Shown: positions 1 to 8,289, numbered from the stretch's first letter. The stretch: 56,396 bases of DNA from Candidatus Parcubacteria bacterium (GCA_023391075.1 JAEWBQ010000001.1:1-56396); one strand, 5' to 3'. Made by a program: numbers and translations. Notes: a model not told the origin generated them from the letters alone.

Positions 1-530
1 GAGCCGCAGAGGGGGCTTGAGGTCAAGTTGCTTGTGCTGCCACTAACCTCCAGCTTGGCAAGGAGCACCGTGACGGTCTGGTTGGCGTTGCTCGGGTCGG
101 GGCAGGTCAGTTTGACATAGCCGATGCCGTAGCGGCTGCCTTTACAGGTGTAGCCGGGTGCCGAAGCACCCGAGGCGTTCGAACAGCCCGAGGGATCGAC
201 GAACGTGCTATTTAAGTAGCCTTTGGCCGTGAGACACGACAGAACGGTCGTGCCGCTGTAGCCGCTCCCCGTGTCGGTGCTATCGTTAAACCAGCCGGTT
301 CCTGGACTGCTGGTCAGGCCGCCGCCACACGAGGTGGTGACAGGGTCGCCGTATTTGAGACGATACGACGTAATCGCATCCGAGATGGAGGCGAGCTGCG
401 ACATGCGCTGCGTGTCGCGCCCCTTTGCTTGGACAGCGTTATAGTTGACGACGACAATGGTCGCAAGGATGCCGATGACCACAATCGCGATAATTAGTTC
501 GACTATTGTAAAACCCGCCCGTCGTTTCAT
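1..530 (-). CDS. Type IV prepilin-like protein, 3' end cut by window edge
   Basis: Read on the minus strand, the product starts MKRRAGFTIVELI. That is a short basic leader, a prepilin peptidase site (Gly before Phe) and Glu5 of the mature pilin, followed by a hydrophobic helix of about 20 residues. The rest is a Cys-, Ser- and Thr-rich globular domain that runs off the left edge after about 176 codons without a stop. PilD (45820-46701) would cleave the leader and the PilC/PilB machinery would assemble the product as a pilin or pseudopilin. A TATAAT box (minus strand, 537-542) ends 6 nt before the ATG, so the mRNA should be leaderless. The stop codon of the upstream kinase gene lies inside that -10 box. 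The pilin class is certain; its role as a major, minor or DNA-uptake pilin cannot be told. Confidence 0.85.
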   Translation of the reverse strand, partial: MKRRAGFTIVELIIAIVVIGILATIVVVNYNAVQAKGRDTQRMSQLASISDAITSYRLKYGDPVTTSCGGGLTSSPGTGWFNDSTDTGSGYSGTTVLSCLTAKGYLNSTFVDPSGCSNASGASAPGYTCKGSRYGIGYVKLTCPDPSNANQTVTVLLAKLEVSGSTSNLTSSPLCG

Positions 531-536
531 GGCTGT

Positions 537-542
537 ATTATA
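537..542 (-). promoter_or_regulatory. -10 box of leaderless prepilin mRNA
   Basis: TATAAT on the minus strand, 6 nt before the ATG at 530. Transcription should start at or next to the A of the start codon. The box overlaps the TAA stop of the upstream gene. Confidence 0.6.
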
Positions 543-1125
543 GGCCTGGTTGCAGGTGAAAATCAATCTCATCCAGCACGGCGTCGACACGGTCGTGGAA
601 CTCGGTGAGGTTGCCGTCGTTGATGACGTAGTGATCAGCGATGGCGATGGGGCCGCCTTTTTCGAGATTTTCGATTTCGGTCCAGTCACGTTCGGTGGCT
701 TCACGCTGAGTGAATGGCCGGTCAGGGCGGTTCGCCAGGCGGCGGTGGCGCAGCTGCTTCGGAGCGACGATCGCGACGACATCGATCATGCCGGGGAATT
801 CATGCAGGAGTAATTTGTATTCCGTCCAGGTATAAAGACCGTCGAGCAGAATGCGGCGCTGGCCAGCTTGAATCAGCTTGTTGACCTGGGCGATGGCGCG
901 TTTGACGATGAAGTCTTTGCCTTCGCGGGCGCGGATTTCTTCGCGGAACTTCTGCTGGCTCTCGGGGGTGATTTCGATGCCTTCCGCGCGCATTTCCTCG
1001 TAGAGGATACCGCCGAAGTAAATTTTGGGGAAGTTTTTGGCGGTCAGGTATTCGACGGCAGAGCTTTTGCCGCTGCCGGCCAGACCGACGAACGCCAGGA
1101 TCTTTACGTTATCATGGTGTGTCAT
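538..1125 (-). CDS. P-loop nucleotide kinase, dephospho-CoA kinase-like
   Basis: A 195-residue protein with a Walker A loop near the N-terminus (GLAGSGKS, about residues 14-21) and a fold typical of small nucleoside or nucleotide kinases. A DGLYTW segment at about residue 95 and an Arg-rich lid (RRLANRPDR, about residues 128-136) would close over the phosphates. The C-terminal DHYVINDGN stretch resembles dephospho-CoA kinases and archaeal UPF0200-type kinases. The substrate cannot be read from sequence; dephospho-CoA is a guess by family. A minus-strand TATACT (1133-1138) ends 7 nt before the ATG, so the gene is probably leaderless. It is divergent from polA, and its promoter lies in the short gap between them. 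Confidence 0.7.
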   Translation of the reverse strand: MTHHDNVKILAFVGLAGSGKSSAVEYLTAKNFPKIYFGGILYEEMRAEGIEITPESQQKFREEIRAREGKDFIVKRAIAQVNKLIQAGQRRILLDGLYTWTEYKLLLHEFPGMIDVVAIVAPKQLRHRRLANRPDRPFTQREATERDWTEIENLEKGGPIAIADHYVINDGNLTEFHDRVDAVLDEIDFHLQPGL

Positions 1126-1132
1126 TGTTATT

Positions 1133-1138
1133 AGTATA
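1133..1138 (-). promoter_or_regulatory. -10 box of the P-loop kinase gene
   Basis: TATACT on the minus strand, 7 nt upstream of the ATG at 1125, with no Shine-Dalgarno between. It fits a leaderless start. Confidence 0.55.
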
Positions 1139-1160
1139 GCAGACGCATGCCCCCGAGAGG

Positions 1161-1169
1161 TGCTACACT
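1161..1169 (+). promoter_or_regulatory. Extended -10 promoter of polA
   Basis: TG-C-TACACT, an extended -10 element ending 6 nt before the polA ATG. No ribosome binding site is present, so the transcript should be leaderless. Confidence 0.55.
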
Positions 1170-1175
1170 GAGTCT

Positions 1176-3710
1176 ATGACGAAGCGACTGGTTGTGATCG
1201 ATGGCAAATCCGTATTTTACCGCGGCTACTATGCGATGCCGGGTCTTAGCACCAAAGACGGCACGCCGACAGGCGGGGTGTTTGGGTTTGCGACGCTGGC
1301 CCTGGAACTGATCAAAAAGCTTGATCCGGATTACGTGGCCGTCGCCTGGGACAAGAAGGGGACGAGCATCCGCCGTCGTCGGGAACTGTACCCTGAATAC
1401 AAAGCAGGCCGTAAAACACCACCAGATGACTTTTTTGCCCAGATTCCGCTGCTGCACGAACTGCTGGAGGGTTTTAGCTGGCCGTTGTATGAGTGTGATG
1501 ATTATGAGGCTGATGATATTATGGGAGCCCTGGCGGGACAGGCCGAAGCGCAGGGTATCGAAACATGCCTGATTACTAGTGACCTCGACATGCTGCAGCT
1601 GGTCGGACCACTGACGCATGTCTACGCGCTCAAGAGCGGTCTCGCCAACATCGAGCAGTTTGACGTCGGGTACTTCGAAAACAAGTACGGGCTGAAGGTC
1701 GCGCAGTTTTTGGATCTTAAGGCCCTCAAAGGTGATTCATCGGATAACATTCCAGGGGTGCCAGGCGTAGGCGAGAAGACCGCTACGGCACTGCTCCAAG
1801 AATACGACACGCTGGAAAACATTTACGAGCACCTCGACGACATCAAGCCGACGGTCGCCAAAAAACTGCGTGACGGCGAAAAATTGGCATTTCTGTCGAA
1901 GGAAATCGCCGAAATCTGGCTCGATGCGCCGGTGACGCTCGATCTCGAGGCGACCGACGCCCATCAGCTCGATGTCGATCATTTGGCGAATCTACTCAAG
2001 CGTCTGGAGTTCACGTCGCTGCTACGCCGGCTGCCGACGCATATGCAGCAGAATCATACCGTCGCCGCGACGCCAACGAATGTGACGGCGCTGAGTGAAA
2101 TGGCTTGGCCGGCGACGCTCGACTTGACGGCCGACCAGCCGGTCCTGGTGTATGTCACGAACGGCACCTTATGTATCGCGACGGACCGTAAACACTACAT
2201 GCAGACACCGCTCAGCGGGGTAGGGGCTGCTACGTGGCGGGCGCTGGAATACGCCCACGTGGTGACCTTTGGCGCCAAAGCGCTGCTGCACCTGATTGAT
2301 GCGACCGGGACAACCCTGCAATTCGAGCGGCTCCACGACATCGAGGTGGCAACGTTCCTGATTGATCCGCTGACGCGCGACCGCAGCCTGTATGGTCTGA
2401 CTGGCTGTGAGGAGTCGTCGCCTGTCGGCCTGCTACTGGCGGAATTATGGCGCCTCTACGATGAGCAGTGGGCTCGCCTGGCGGAATTGCCGAAACTGGA
2501 GACAATCGCCCGGGAACTCGATTTTCCGGTTGTAAACACGCTATTCCTGATGGAAAAGCGGGGGATTAAACTCGACAAATCAGTCCTGGCAAAGATGAGC
2601 CAGGAACTCGGCGAGGAGCACGCCCGGCTTGAACAAGAAATGTATACGATGGCCGGCCGCGAGTTTAATATCGGCAGTCCGTCGCAACTCTCAGAAGTGT
2701 TATTTACGACATTGCAACTGCCGACGACCGGCATCAAAAAGGGCAAAACCGGGTACAGCACGGGGCAAAAAGAGCTCGACAAGCTGCGCGGGCAGCACCC
2801 GATCGTGGAGCTGATTGAGCGCACGCGTGAACTGGCCAAGCTCAAGAATACCTATGTCGACACCTTGCCGCTGCTGGCGGACGCACACGACCGGATTCAC
2901 ACCACCTTTAACCAAGACGGCACCAGTACCGGCCGTATGTCGAGCACTAATCCGAACTTACAGAACATCCCGGTCCGAACCGACTTAGGCCGGCGCATCC
3001 GCAGCGCGTTCGTTCCGGAAGGCGACCATGTCTTTGTCAGCGCCGACTACTCGCAGTTCGAGCTACGCCTGGCGGCTGTCCTAGCGGGCGATGACAAGCT
3101 GATTAACGATTTCAACGGCGACGTCGATATCCACACCAAGACCGCTAGTGAAGTCTATGGCATTCCGATGGATGACGTGACGAAGTTGCAGCGCCGCGCT
3201 GCCAAAGTGATTAACTTCGGCGTGCTCTACGGTATGAGTCCGCATGGCCTGGCCGCCGCCGCCAACATGACCTTCGGCGAGGCCAAGAAGTTTATCGAGC
3301 ACTACTTCGAACTGCGCGCGCCGATCCGTGACTTCATCGATGCGACCCTCGAGAAAGCCAAAACCGACGGCTACGTCGAAACCTACTATGGCCGCCGCCG
3401 CCCGACGCCGGACGTGAACAGTTCGAATTTCATGGTCCGCGAAGGAGCTAAGCGTGCCGCCGCCAATATGCCGATCCAGGGCACCGAAGCCGACCTGATG
3501 AAACGCGCCCTGCTCCAGGTTGAGAAGAAGCTGGCCGGCAAGGGCGAGCAGCTGCTGCAGATTCACGACAGTATCCTAGTGGAGTGTCCGCGTGAGTATG
3601 CCCAGGACGTGGCAGAAATCTTAAAGACCACCATGGAAGCCGTCGCGCCGGAACTGGCCGTTCGCCTGAGAGTCGATGTAAGCATAGGCGATAATTGGGG
3701 CGAATTATAG
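1176..3710 (+). CDS. polA: DNA polymerase I
   Basis: An 844-residue repair and Okazaki-fragment polymerase. The N-terminal 5' nuclease domain (about residues 1-280) keeps its acidic metal ligands, for example in DDYEADDIMG and ITSDLDMLQL, and the helix-hairpin-helix GVPGVGEKTA. The central domain (about 300-440) has no visible Asp-x-Glu of exonuclease motif I, so 3'-5' proofreading is probably lost. The polymerase domain has motif A SADYSQFELR (Asp624), motif B with KVINFGVLYG, and motif C QIHDSILVE (Asp798). Two changes stand out: Phe628 where E. coli Pol I has Ile709, and Ser799 where the usual motif is His-Asp-Glu. Length and domain order are otherwise normal. The ATG is 6 nt after a -10 box. 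Confidence 0.97.
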   Translation: MTKRLVVIDGKSVFYRGYYAMPGLSTKDGTPTGGVFGFATLALELIKKLDPDYVAVAWDKKGTSIRRRRELYPEYKAGRKTPPDDFFAQIPLLHELLEGFSWPLYECDDYEADDIMGALAGQAEAQGIETCLITSDLDMLQLVGPLTHVYALKSGLANIEQFDVGYFENKYGLKVAQFLDLKALKGDSSDNIPGVPGVGEKTATALLQEYDTLENIYEHLDDIKPTVAKKLRDGEKLAFLSKEIAEIWLDAPVTLDLEATDAHQLDVDHLANLLKRLEFTSLLRRLPTHMQQNHTVAATPTNVTALSEMAWPATLDLTADQPVLVYVTNGTLCIATDRKHYMQTPLSGVGAATWRALEYAHVVTFGAKALLHLIDATGTTLQFERLHDIEVATFLIDPLTRDRSLYGLTGCEESSPVGLLLAELWRLYDEQWARLAELPKLETIARELDFPVVNTLFLMEKRGIKLDKSVLAKMSQELGEEHARLEQEMYTMAGREFNIGSPSQLSEVLFTTLQLPTTGIKKGKTGYSTGQKELDKLRGQHPIVELIERTRELAKLKNTYVDTLPLLADAHDRIHTTFNQDGTSTGRMSSTNPNLQNIPVRTDLGRRIRSAFVPEGDHVFVSADYSQFELRLAAVLAGDDKLINDFNGDVDIHTKTASEVYGIPMDDVTKLQRRAAKVINFGVLYGMSPHGLAAAANMTFGEAKKFIEHYFELRAPIRDFIDATLEKAKTDGYVETYYGRRRPTPDVNSSNFMVREGAKRAAANMPIQGTEADLMKRALLQVEKKLAGKGEQLLQIHDSILVECPREYAQDVAEILKTTMEAVAPELAVRLRVDVSIGDNWGEL

Positions 3711-3737
3711 CTGAATTTTTGCATTATTCAAGATATA

Positions 3738-3764
3738 TTGTAAAAAATTTTAAAGTGGTATACT
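3738..3764 (+). promoter_or_regulatory. Promoter of the LPHTG surface protein gene
   Basis: An extended -10 (TG-G-TATACT, ending 3764) with a weak -35-like TTGTAA at 3738-3743 (15-nt spacer). The transcript would have a leader of about 100 nt. It begins with a perfect 5-bp dyad, GTAAC-agat-GTTAC (3769-3782), right at the predicted start site. Confidence 0.5.
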
Positions 3765-3873
3765 GAGAGTAACAGATGTTACAGGTGAGGTGTGACAGAC
3801 TGCAGAACATTGTAACGTACCCCTGTTAACGAGGCGTGGAGTTCTCGGCAGGAGTGCAGATGGGAGTAGCCAC

Positions 3874-5115
3874 ATGACAGCACAAGAACACGCGCGGCAC
3901 CTGCTGCGCCACATCAGTTTTTATTGGAATCGGTTGCGCCGCGAACGGTTGACCCGCGCCCTCGGCGTTAGTGTCCTCGTCTTTGCGATGGTCGCACAGG
4001 CCGCTTCGGTTTTCGTACCGGCACCCGCCGCGCACGCGACCTCGACCGACCGTAACGATAATATTATCTACCAAGGTGCCAAGAACAAAGCGGAGCTGCT
4101 CGGTATTTACGACCAGAACCGCGACGCCGCAGGTCACACCGACATCCAGGCGATCTATAACCGTATCGGTATTAGTCGCGCTGACTTGGCGAACGCCACC
4201 GAAGGCACCTATTACACCGATGATTTCGGAGGTAAACTGAACAGCCTGGGTCGGTTGAACTGGAACGTCAGCAACCGCCAGCAACTGAGCGTGCCGGGCG
4301 CTAACACCACGATCTATACCGGTGGCTATCTGCAGAACTACAACCATATTCACTACGCGATGACACCAGCCCTGGTGGGCCACCGCGCGGTTGACGGCCA
4401 GTGGTTCGCGATAACGCTCGACTGCGGTAATGCCGTCTACGTCACGTTGCCACCAGCACCGGTCAAGAACATCAGCGTCTGCCGAGGCGGCCAGGTGATT
4501 ACGATCAAAGAGACCGACAAGCAGAGCGGCGACCTCCCGGCAGACTCTCCGCAGTGTCAGCCAGCTGCTGTCGCCTGTAAGGCTCTGACAGTCAGCCCGG
4601 TTACCCGTGATACGAACGGACAGGTTACGACCGCTAACTTCACAACCAGCACGACGGCTACCAATGCGACGCTCACCAAGGTTGAGTACGTTATCAAGGA
4701 CGCCCAGGGGAAGGAAATCAGCCGCTCGACTGACAGCAGCTACAAGCCAACCCAGCCAGGCACCTATACCGTCCAGGCGGTCGCGACCTTTAACGTCAAG
4801 GGCGAGACCAAAACGGTGACCGACCAGCACTGCCAGGCACAACTGGTTGTTCCCGCCGAAAATCAGATCGTCGTCTGCCGTAACGGCCAGGTGATTACCA
4901 TCAAGCAATCAGAGCGCCAATCAGGTGACCTCGATCAGAACGACGTATCATGTCATCCACTGCCACCTGCGACGACCACGACGACACCGCCCGTTGAACT
5001 GCCACACACCGGCCCTGCTGACACCTTCGTCGGTGCGCTTGGTCTGGCGTTGATGGCCGGGGCAGGGTACTACTACTGGGATAGCCGCCGTATGTTGGCT
5101 GGCCAGACCGCCTAA
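3874..5115 (+). CDS. Sortase-anchored surface protein (LPHTG)
   Basis: 413 residues. A long basic N-terminus precedes a hydrophobic signal segment (about residues 28-48) with a likely Ala-x-Ala cleavage near AAHA. The extracellular part contains two copies of a Cys-bounded repeat of about 28 residues (VCRxGQVITIK...SGDL...C) flanking an Ig-like or PKD-like segment. The C-terminus is a textbook cell-wall sorting signal: LPHTG at about residue 375, a hydrophobic helix, then a positively charged tail (DSRRM). A sortase would cleave after Thr and attach the protein to the wall; a sortase-like gene lies at 31069. The start is set by GGGAG upstream of the ATG and the long leader. Binding function unknown. 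Confidence 0.85.
   Translation: MTAQEHARHLLRHISFYWNRLRRERLTRALGVSVLVFAMVAQAASVFVPAPAAHATSTDRNDNIIYQGAKNKAELLGIYDQNRDAAGHTDIQAIYNRIGISRADLANATEGTYYTDDFGGKLNSLGRLNWNVSNRQQLSVPGANTTIYTGGYLQNYNHIHYAMTPALVGHRAVDGQWFAITLDCGNAVYVTLPPAPVKNISVCRGGQVITIKETDKQSGDLPADSPQCQPAAVACKALTVSPVTRDTNGQVTTANFTTSTTATNATLTKVEYVIKDAQGKEISRSTDSSYKPTQPGTYTVQAVATFNVKGETKTVTDQHCQAQLVVPAENQIVVCRNGQVITIKQSERQSGDLDQNDVSCHPLPPATTTTTPPVELPHTGPADTFVGALGLALMAGAGYYYWDSRRMLAGQTA
4477..4560 (+). repeat. Cys-bounded 28-residue repeat, copy 1
   Basis: Encodes VCRGGQVITIKETDKQSGDL and a closing Cys. Copy 2 lies at 4870-4957 in the same gene (VCRNGQVITIKQSERQSGDL, closing Cys). The two are clearly related at DNA and protein level, which suggests an internal duplication of a small disulfide-closed module. 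Confidence 0.7.
4870..4957 (+). repeat. Cys-bounded 28-residue repeat, copy 2
   Basis: Second copy of the VCRxGQVITIK module. It lies just before the proline and threonine-rich spacer and the LPHTG sorting signal. Confidence 0.7.
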
Positions 5116-5119
5116 GCGA

Positions 5120-5148
5120 TTGACTTTTTACAGTAAAAGTGATAAAAT
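5120..5148 (+). promoter_or_regulatory. Consensus promoter of a leaderless membrane-protein gene
   Basis: TTGACT (5120-5125), a 17-nt spacer and TAAAAT (5143-5148), then 6 nt to the ATG. Because both boxes are near consensus with ideal spacing, this is the clearest case of leaderless architecture in the window. Confidence 0.75.
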
Positions 5149-5154
5149 ACACAC

Positions 5155-5760
5155 ATGTATAAAGGCCGCAACACTCGTATCGTTCCCATTATCCTGGTGA
5201 TCCTCATCGTCGCTATCGTCATTGCAGCACTGGTATCGATTGGCCGCGCCATCTTCTTTGGCGGTGGCAGTCAGCAGCCGGCGGTTGACCCTGCGGTCAC
5301 AGCGCTGCATGATACTTCAGGGGCGGCGAGTGTGGAGATGTTGGTGCGCGGGCCAATCGTTGCCAACGAAAACTTCCGCTCGTATCGTATTGCCGTCAGT
5401 CCAAGCAGTCGTACGTTGACGACCTATAAGGGCTACGTCGGACAGGTGACGGCCAATCAAACTTACGACAACAACCAGCAGGCTTACGAACAGTTCGTCT
5501 ACGCGCTTGACAAGGCCAATATGGTCAAGGGCACGGCGCTGACCGGCGACAAAGACGATACTCGGGGTGTCTGTGCGACCGGCAAGGTCTATGAGTTCAC
5601 CGTTCTGCAGGGTGATAGCGCCGTGAAGCACCTCTGGACCTCGACCTGTAGCGGCTCTCAGGGGTCGTTCAAGGCAAGTGTCAGCCAGGTAGGTAATCTT
5701 TTCCTAAAGCAGTTGCCTGACGGCGGTCAATCGCTCGACAGCTTCAATCTGACGTTCTAG
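5155..5760 (+). CDS. Membrane-anchored extracellular protein, unknown function
   Basis: 201 residues. A short basic N-terminus (MYKGRNTR) is followed by one transmembrane helix of about 25 residues rich in Ile and Val, then a Gly-Ser linker and a globular domain of about 150 residues facing outwards. That domain has two Cys (in GVCATG and STCSGS) that could form a disulfide. No family is recognised. The gene has its own strong promoter 6 nt before the ATG. It ends at a dyad followed by a T-run that overlaps the start of the next gene. Confidence 0.8.
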   Translation: MYKGRNTRIVPIILVILIVAIVIAALVSIGRAIFFGGGSQQPAVDPAVTALHDTSGAASVEMLVRGPIVANENFRSYRIAVSPSSRTLTTYKGYVGQVTANQTYDNNQQAYEQFVYALDKANMVKGTALTGDKDDTRGVCATGKVYEFTVLQGDSAVKHLWTSTCSGSQGSFKASVSQVGNLFLKQLPDGGQSLDSFNLTF

Positions 5761-5770
5761 TCATTCTCTG

Positions 5771-5810
5771 TAATACCGCGTATACTTACCTATAGTGATA
5801 CGCGGTATTA
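5771..5810 (+). terminator. 13-bp perfect dyad plus T-run overlapping the next start codon
   Basis: TAATACCGCGTAT (5771-5783) and its exact complement (5798-5810), with a 14-nt loop, followed by TTTTTG. It looks like an intrinsic terminator for the upstream gene. The loop holds the rest of a TATACT -10 box and the GTG start of the HAD gene, so it could equally act as an operator. Confidence 0.55.
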
Positions 5811-6370
5811 TTTTTGATTGTTTTGGCGTGCTCTACCGGGGCAGCCTTACGCATTTGGCGGAACTCGCGGCGCCCGAGGACCAGCAGGCTGTGCGGGATC
5901 TTTCACATGCCTCTGACCATGGCTTTTTGTCATACGACGAGTATTTTACCCAGCTCGCCGAGCTGGTGCATTTGCCGGTCGAAGAGGTCAAGGCGATCGT
6001 TCGGGAGCGCCACGTGCGCAACACTCACTTAGTCGAACTGGTCCGCCAGCTACACGCAGAGGGCCGTTATAAGATCGGACTGCTCAGTAATGTCGGCCGC
6101 GGTGTGATGGACGGGTTGTTTGCGCCCGACGAGCAGCGCGAATTGTTTGACGCGGTGATCCTCTCAAGCGACGTCGCCGTCACCAAGCCGGAACCCGTCA
6201 TTTATGAGCTGATGGCCGACAAGCTGGGCTGTCACACCGAAGACTGTGTCATGATTGACGATTTGCCGGTAAATATCGACGGCGCGAATCGGGCCGGTAT
6301 GGAGGGCATCATCTTTACCTCACTCAACCAGCTGCGCCATGACTTAGAAACATTGCTGGTCGAGGTGTAA
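5795..6370 (+). CDS. HAD-superfamily hydrolase
   Basis: 191 residues with the HAD motifs: IIFDCFGVLY (nucleophile Asp near residue 8), LLSNVG (motif II, Ser), VTKPEP (motif III Lys) and CVMIDDLPVNIDGA (motif IV acidic pair). The second residue after the nucleophile is Phe, not the Asp of classic phosphatases, as in dehalogenase-like or YihX-like branches, so the reaction is uncertain. The GTG start lies 8 nt after TATACT and inside the loop of a 13-bp dyad. The stop overlaps the mutM start (TAATG), so the two genes are co-translated. Confidence 0.8.
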   Translation: MIRGIIFDCFGVLYRGSLTHLAELAAPEDQQAVRDLSHASDHGFLSYDEYFTQLAELVHLPVEEVKAIVRERHVRNTHLVELVRQLHAEGRYKIGLLSNVGRGVMDGLFAPDEQRELFDAVILSSDVAVTKPEPVIYELMADKLGCHTEDCVMIDDLPVNIDGANRAGMEGIIFTSLNQLRHDLETLLVEV

Positions 6371-7239
6371 TGCCAGAGCTGCCTGAAGTCGAAACGGTCC
6401 GCCGCGGCCTGCACGAGCTGATCGTCGGCCGGGTGGTAGCGAGCGAGGCGCACGACACGGCCAAAGGCTTTCCAAATGCGCCGGCGGATGTCGCCGAATT
6501 CTTGATCGGGGCGACCGTGACGGATGTCCGCCGTCGGGCTAAGGTGCTGCTGATTGATTTGTCGTCGGCGTATACGCTGGTGATTCACCTTAAAATGACA
6601 GGCCAGATGGTCTACCGGGGCGAGGCGGTCTTTGGCGCCGGCCACCCAAATGAGAGCTTGGTGGGTGAGTTGCCTGACCGCAGTACGCGGGTGACGCTGA
6701 CGTTTGCCGACGGGTCACACCTGTATTTCAATGATCAGCGCAAGTTTGGCTGGATGCGCCTGATGCCGACGGTCGAAGTACCGAACATTGATTTTATGCA
6801 AAAGGTTGGCCCCGAACCGCTCGAAGCGGACTTTACCTGGCAGCAGTTCGCCGACCGGTTCGCGCGGCGCGGCGGCACGTCGATCAAAGCCGCACTGCTT
6901 GATCAATCCGTCGTTGCCGGCGTCGGCAATATCTACGCCGACGAAAGCCTCTGGGGCGCCAAGGTGCATCCGCAGCGGCTGGTGAAAACGATTACCGATG
7001 ATGAGTTCCGCCGCATCCACCAGGACCTACGCGAGGTGATGCAGCTGGCCATCGAAAAGGGCGGGTCGACTGATAAGAATTACGTCAGCGCCGAGGGTAA
7101 GCGCGGCAGCTACCTCGACTTCGCCCGGGCGTTTCGCCGCGAAGGTCAACCGTGTCCGCGCCACCCGGATGTCATGATCGAGAAGCTGCGCGTTGCCGGC
7201 CGGGGCACGCATATTTGTCCGGTCTGCCAGGTGCTCTAG
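6370..7239 (+). CDS. mutM: Formamidopyrimidine-DNA glycosylase (Fpg/MutM)
   Basis: 289 residues. The enzyme removes 8-oxoguanine and ring-opened purines and nicks the abasic site. The N-terminus is the diagnostic PELPEVETVRRGL, with Pro2 as the Schiff-base nucleophile and Glu3. Lys of the beta-hairpin (RRAKVLL, about residue 57), the helix-two-turn-helix (QSVVAGVGNIYADE) and a C-terminal zinc finger are present. In the finger the first ligand pair is Cys-x-x-His (CPRH) and the second Cys-x-x-Cys (CPVC), rather than four Cys. The start shares one base with the stop of the HAD gene. Confidence 0.96.
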   Translation: MPELPEVETVRRGLHELIVGRVVASEAHDTAKGFPNAPADVAEFLIGATVTDVRRRAKVLLIDLSSAYTLVIHLKMTGQMVYRGEAVFGAGHPNESLVGELPDRSTRVTLTFADGSHLYFNDQRKFGWMRLMPTVEVPNIDFMQKVGPEPLEADFTWQQFADRFARRGGTSIKAALLDQSVVAGVGNIYADESLWGAKVHPQRLVKTITDDEFRRIHQDLREVMQLAIEKGGSTDKNYVSAEGKRGSYLDFARAFRREGQPCPRHPDVMIEKLRVAGRGTHICPVCQVL

Positions 7240-7320
7240 TATCCGGTTCAATGGAACTGTGTGAGGCTGCGTCGCCTCGGGAATGTGTGCACGCACGTCA
7301 TTTCACTCGGCTCCTTGCGT

Positions 7321-7326
7321 TATACT
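7321..7326 (+). promoter_or_regulatory. -10 box of holA
   Basis: TATACT ending 6 nt before the ATG at 7333. It decides the start: an upstream in-frame TTG or GTG extension would begin before the promoter. Confidence 0.6.
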
Positions 7327-7332
7327 AAGAGT

Positions 7333-8244
7333 ATGATTACGGTTCTCACGGGGGAAAACAGCTACGATGTCGCCCAGGCGCTTGAGGCGCTAGCGGCAGG
7401 CTTTGACGGCACGCCCGAACGTATCGACGGCGAGGCGCTGCAACTCGCTGATTTACCCGACCTTCTGATGGGTGCGACGCTCTTTAGTTCGCGCCGTTTG
7501 GTGATTATCAAAGATTTGGCGAGCAATACGGCCGTGTGGAACGAGCTGCCAGACTGGCTGGGGCGGGTGAATGACGACAGCCACATCGTCCTGGTGGAAG
7601 CAAAACCCGATAAACGCACACGCACCTACAAGCAGCTCAAAGCCGAGGCTGATCTGCGCGAGTTCGCGCCGTGGAAAGAAGGCGATCTGCGCACAGCCGA
7701 TCAGTGGGTGAAAGTCGAGGCTGTTCGCCGCGGGATGACGCTCGACGCATCGTCGGTTACGGCCCTCGTAGGCCAGACGGGAGCGGAGCAGTGGCAGCTG
7801 CACTACGCACTGGAAAAACTAGCCGTGCTCGACGCAGTCACGCCGGAGGTCATTCGTCAGGTCATCGACCGGACGCCGCATGACAATGTCTTTACGCTGC
7901 TCGATCTAGCCCTGAAGGGTAAGCGCGCCGAGGTACGCGAGATGCTCGGGAACCTCGAAAAAAGCGAGGAGGCCTACCGGCTATTCGGCCTGCTTGCCAC
8001 CCAGGTGACGCAGCTGGCTGCCGTGGCGGTGAGCGACCGACCACCAAGTGAACTCGCGGCGGCGCTCGGCGTGCATCCGTATGCGCTTTCCAAGGTGCAG
8101 GCGACTGCCAGCCGACTGGGGCGAAGCGGCGCCCGTCGCCTGGTCCGGGCTTTCGCGGCGGCCGACCATCAGCTCAAGACGGGCAGCAGCGATCCGTGGC
8201 TGTTGATCGAGATCGCGCTGATGCAGTGCGCGGCAAGCAGTTAA
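7333..8244 (+). CDS. holA: DNA polymerase III delta subunit
   Basis: 303 residues. Delta opens the beta sliding clamp within the clamp loader. The N-terminus MITVLTGENSYDV resembles HolA, which starts with a P-loop-like strand but no true Walker A. It is followed by an AAA+-like domain (LVIIKDLAS, IVLVEAKPDKRTR) and the C-terminal helical collar (TPHDNVFTLLDLALKGKRAEV). I place the start at 7333, not at the longer upstream ORF start, because TATACT lies 6 nt upstream and the protein then begins exactly where the family does. The next gene, rpsT, is convergent and shares a terminator, as is common near holA. Confidence 0.88.
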   Translation: MITVLTGENSYDVAQALEALAAGFDGTPERIDGEALQLADLPDLLMGATLFSSRRLVIIKDLASNTAVWNELPDWLGRVNDDSHIVLVEAKPDKRTRTYKQLKAEADLREFAPWKEGDLRTADQWVKVEAVRRGMTLDASSVTALVGQTGAEQWQLHYALEKLAVLDAVTPEVIRQVIDRTPHDNVFTLLDLALKGKRAEVREMLGNLEKSEEAYRLFGLLATQVTQLAAVAVSDRPPSELAAALGVHPYALSKVQATASRLGRSGARRLVRAFAAADHQLKTGSSDPWLLIEIALMQCAASS

Positions 8245-8264
8245 TTATCCGATCCACATACGAA

Positions 8265-8289
8265 AATCCCCCGCGTCGTGCGGGGGATT
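8265..8289. terminator. Bidirectional terminator between holA and rpsT
   Basis: A 10-bp perfect stem AATCCCCCGC / GCGGGGGATT with a 5-nt loop, flanked by A-runs on one side. It serves two convergent genes. Confidence 0.8.
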
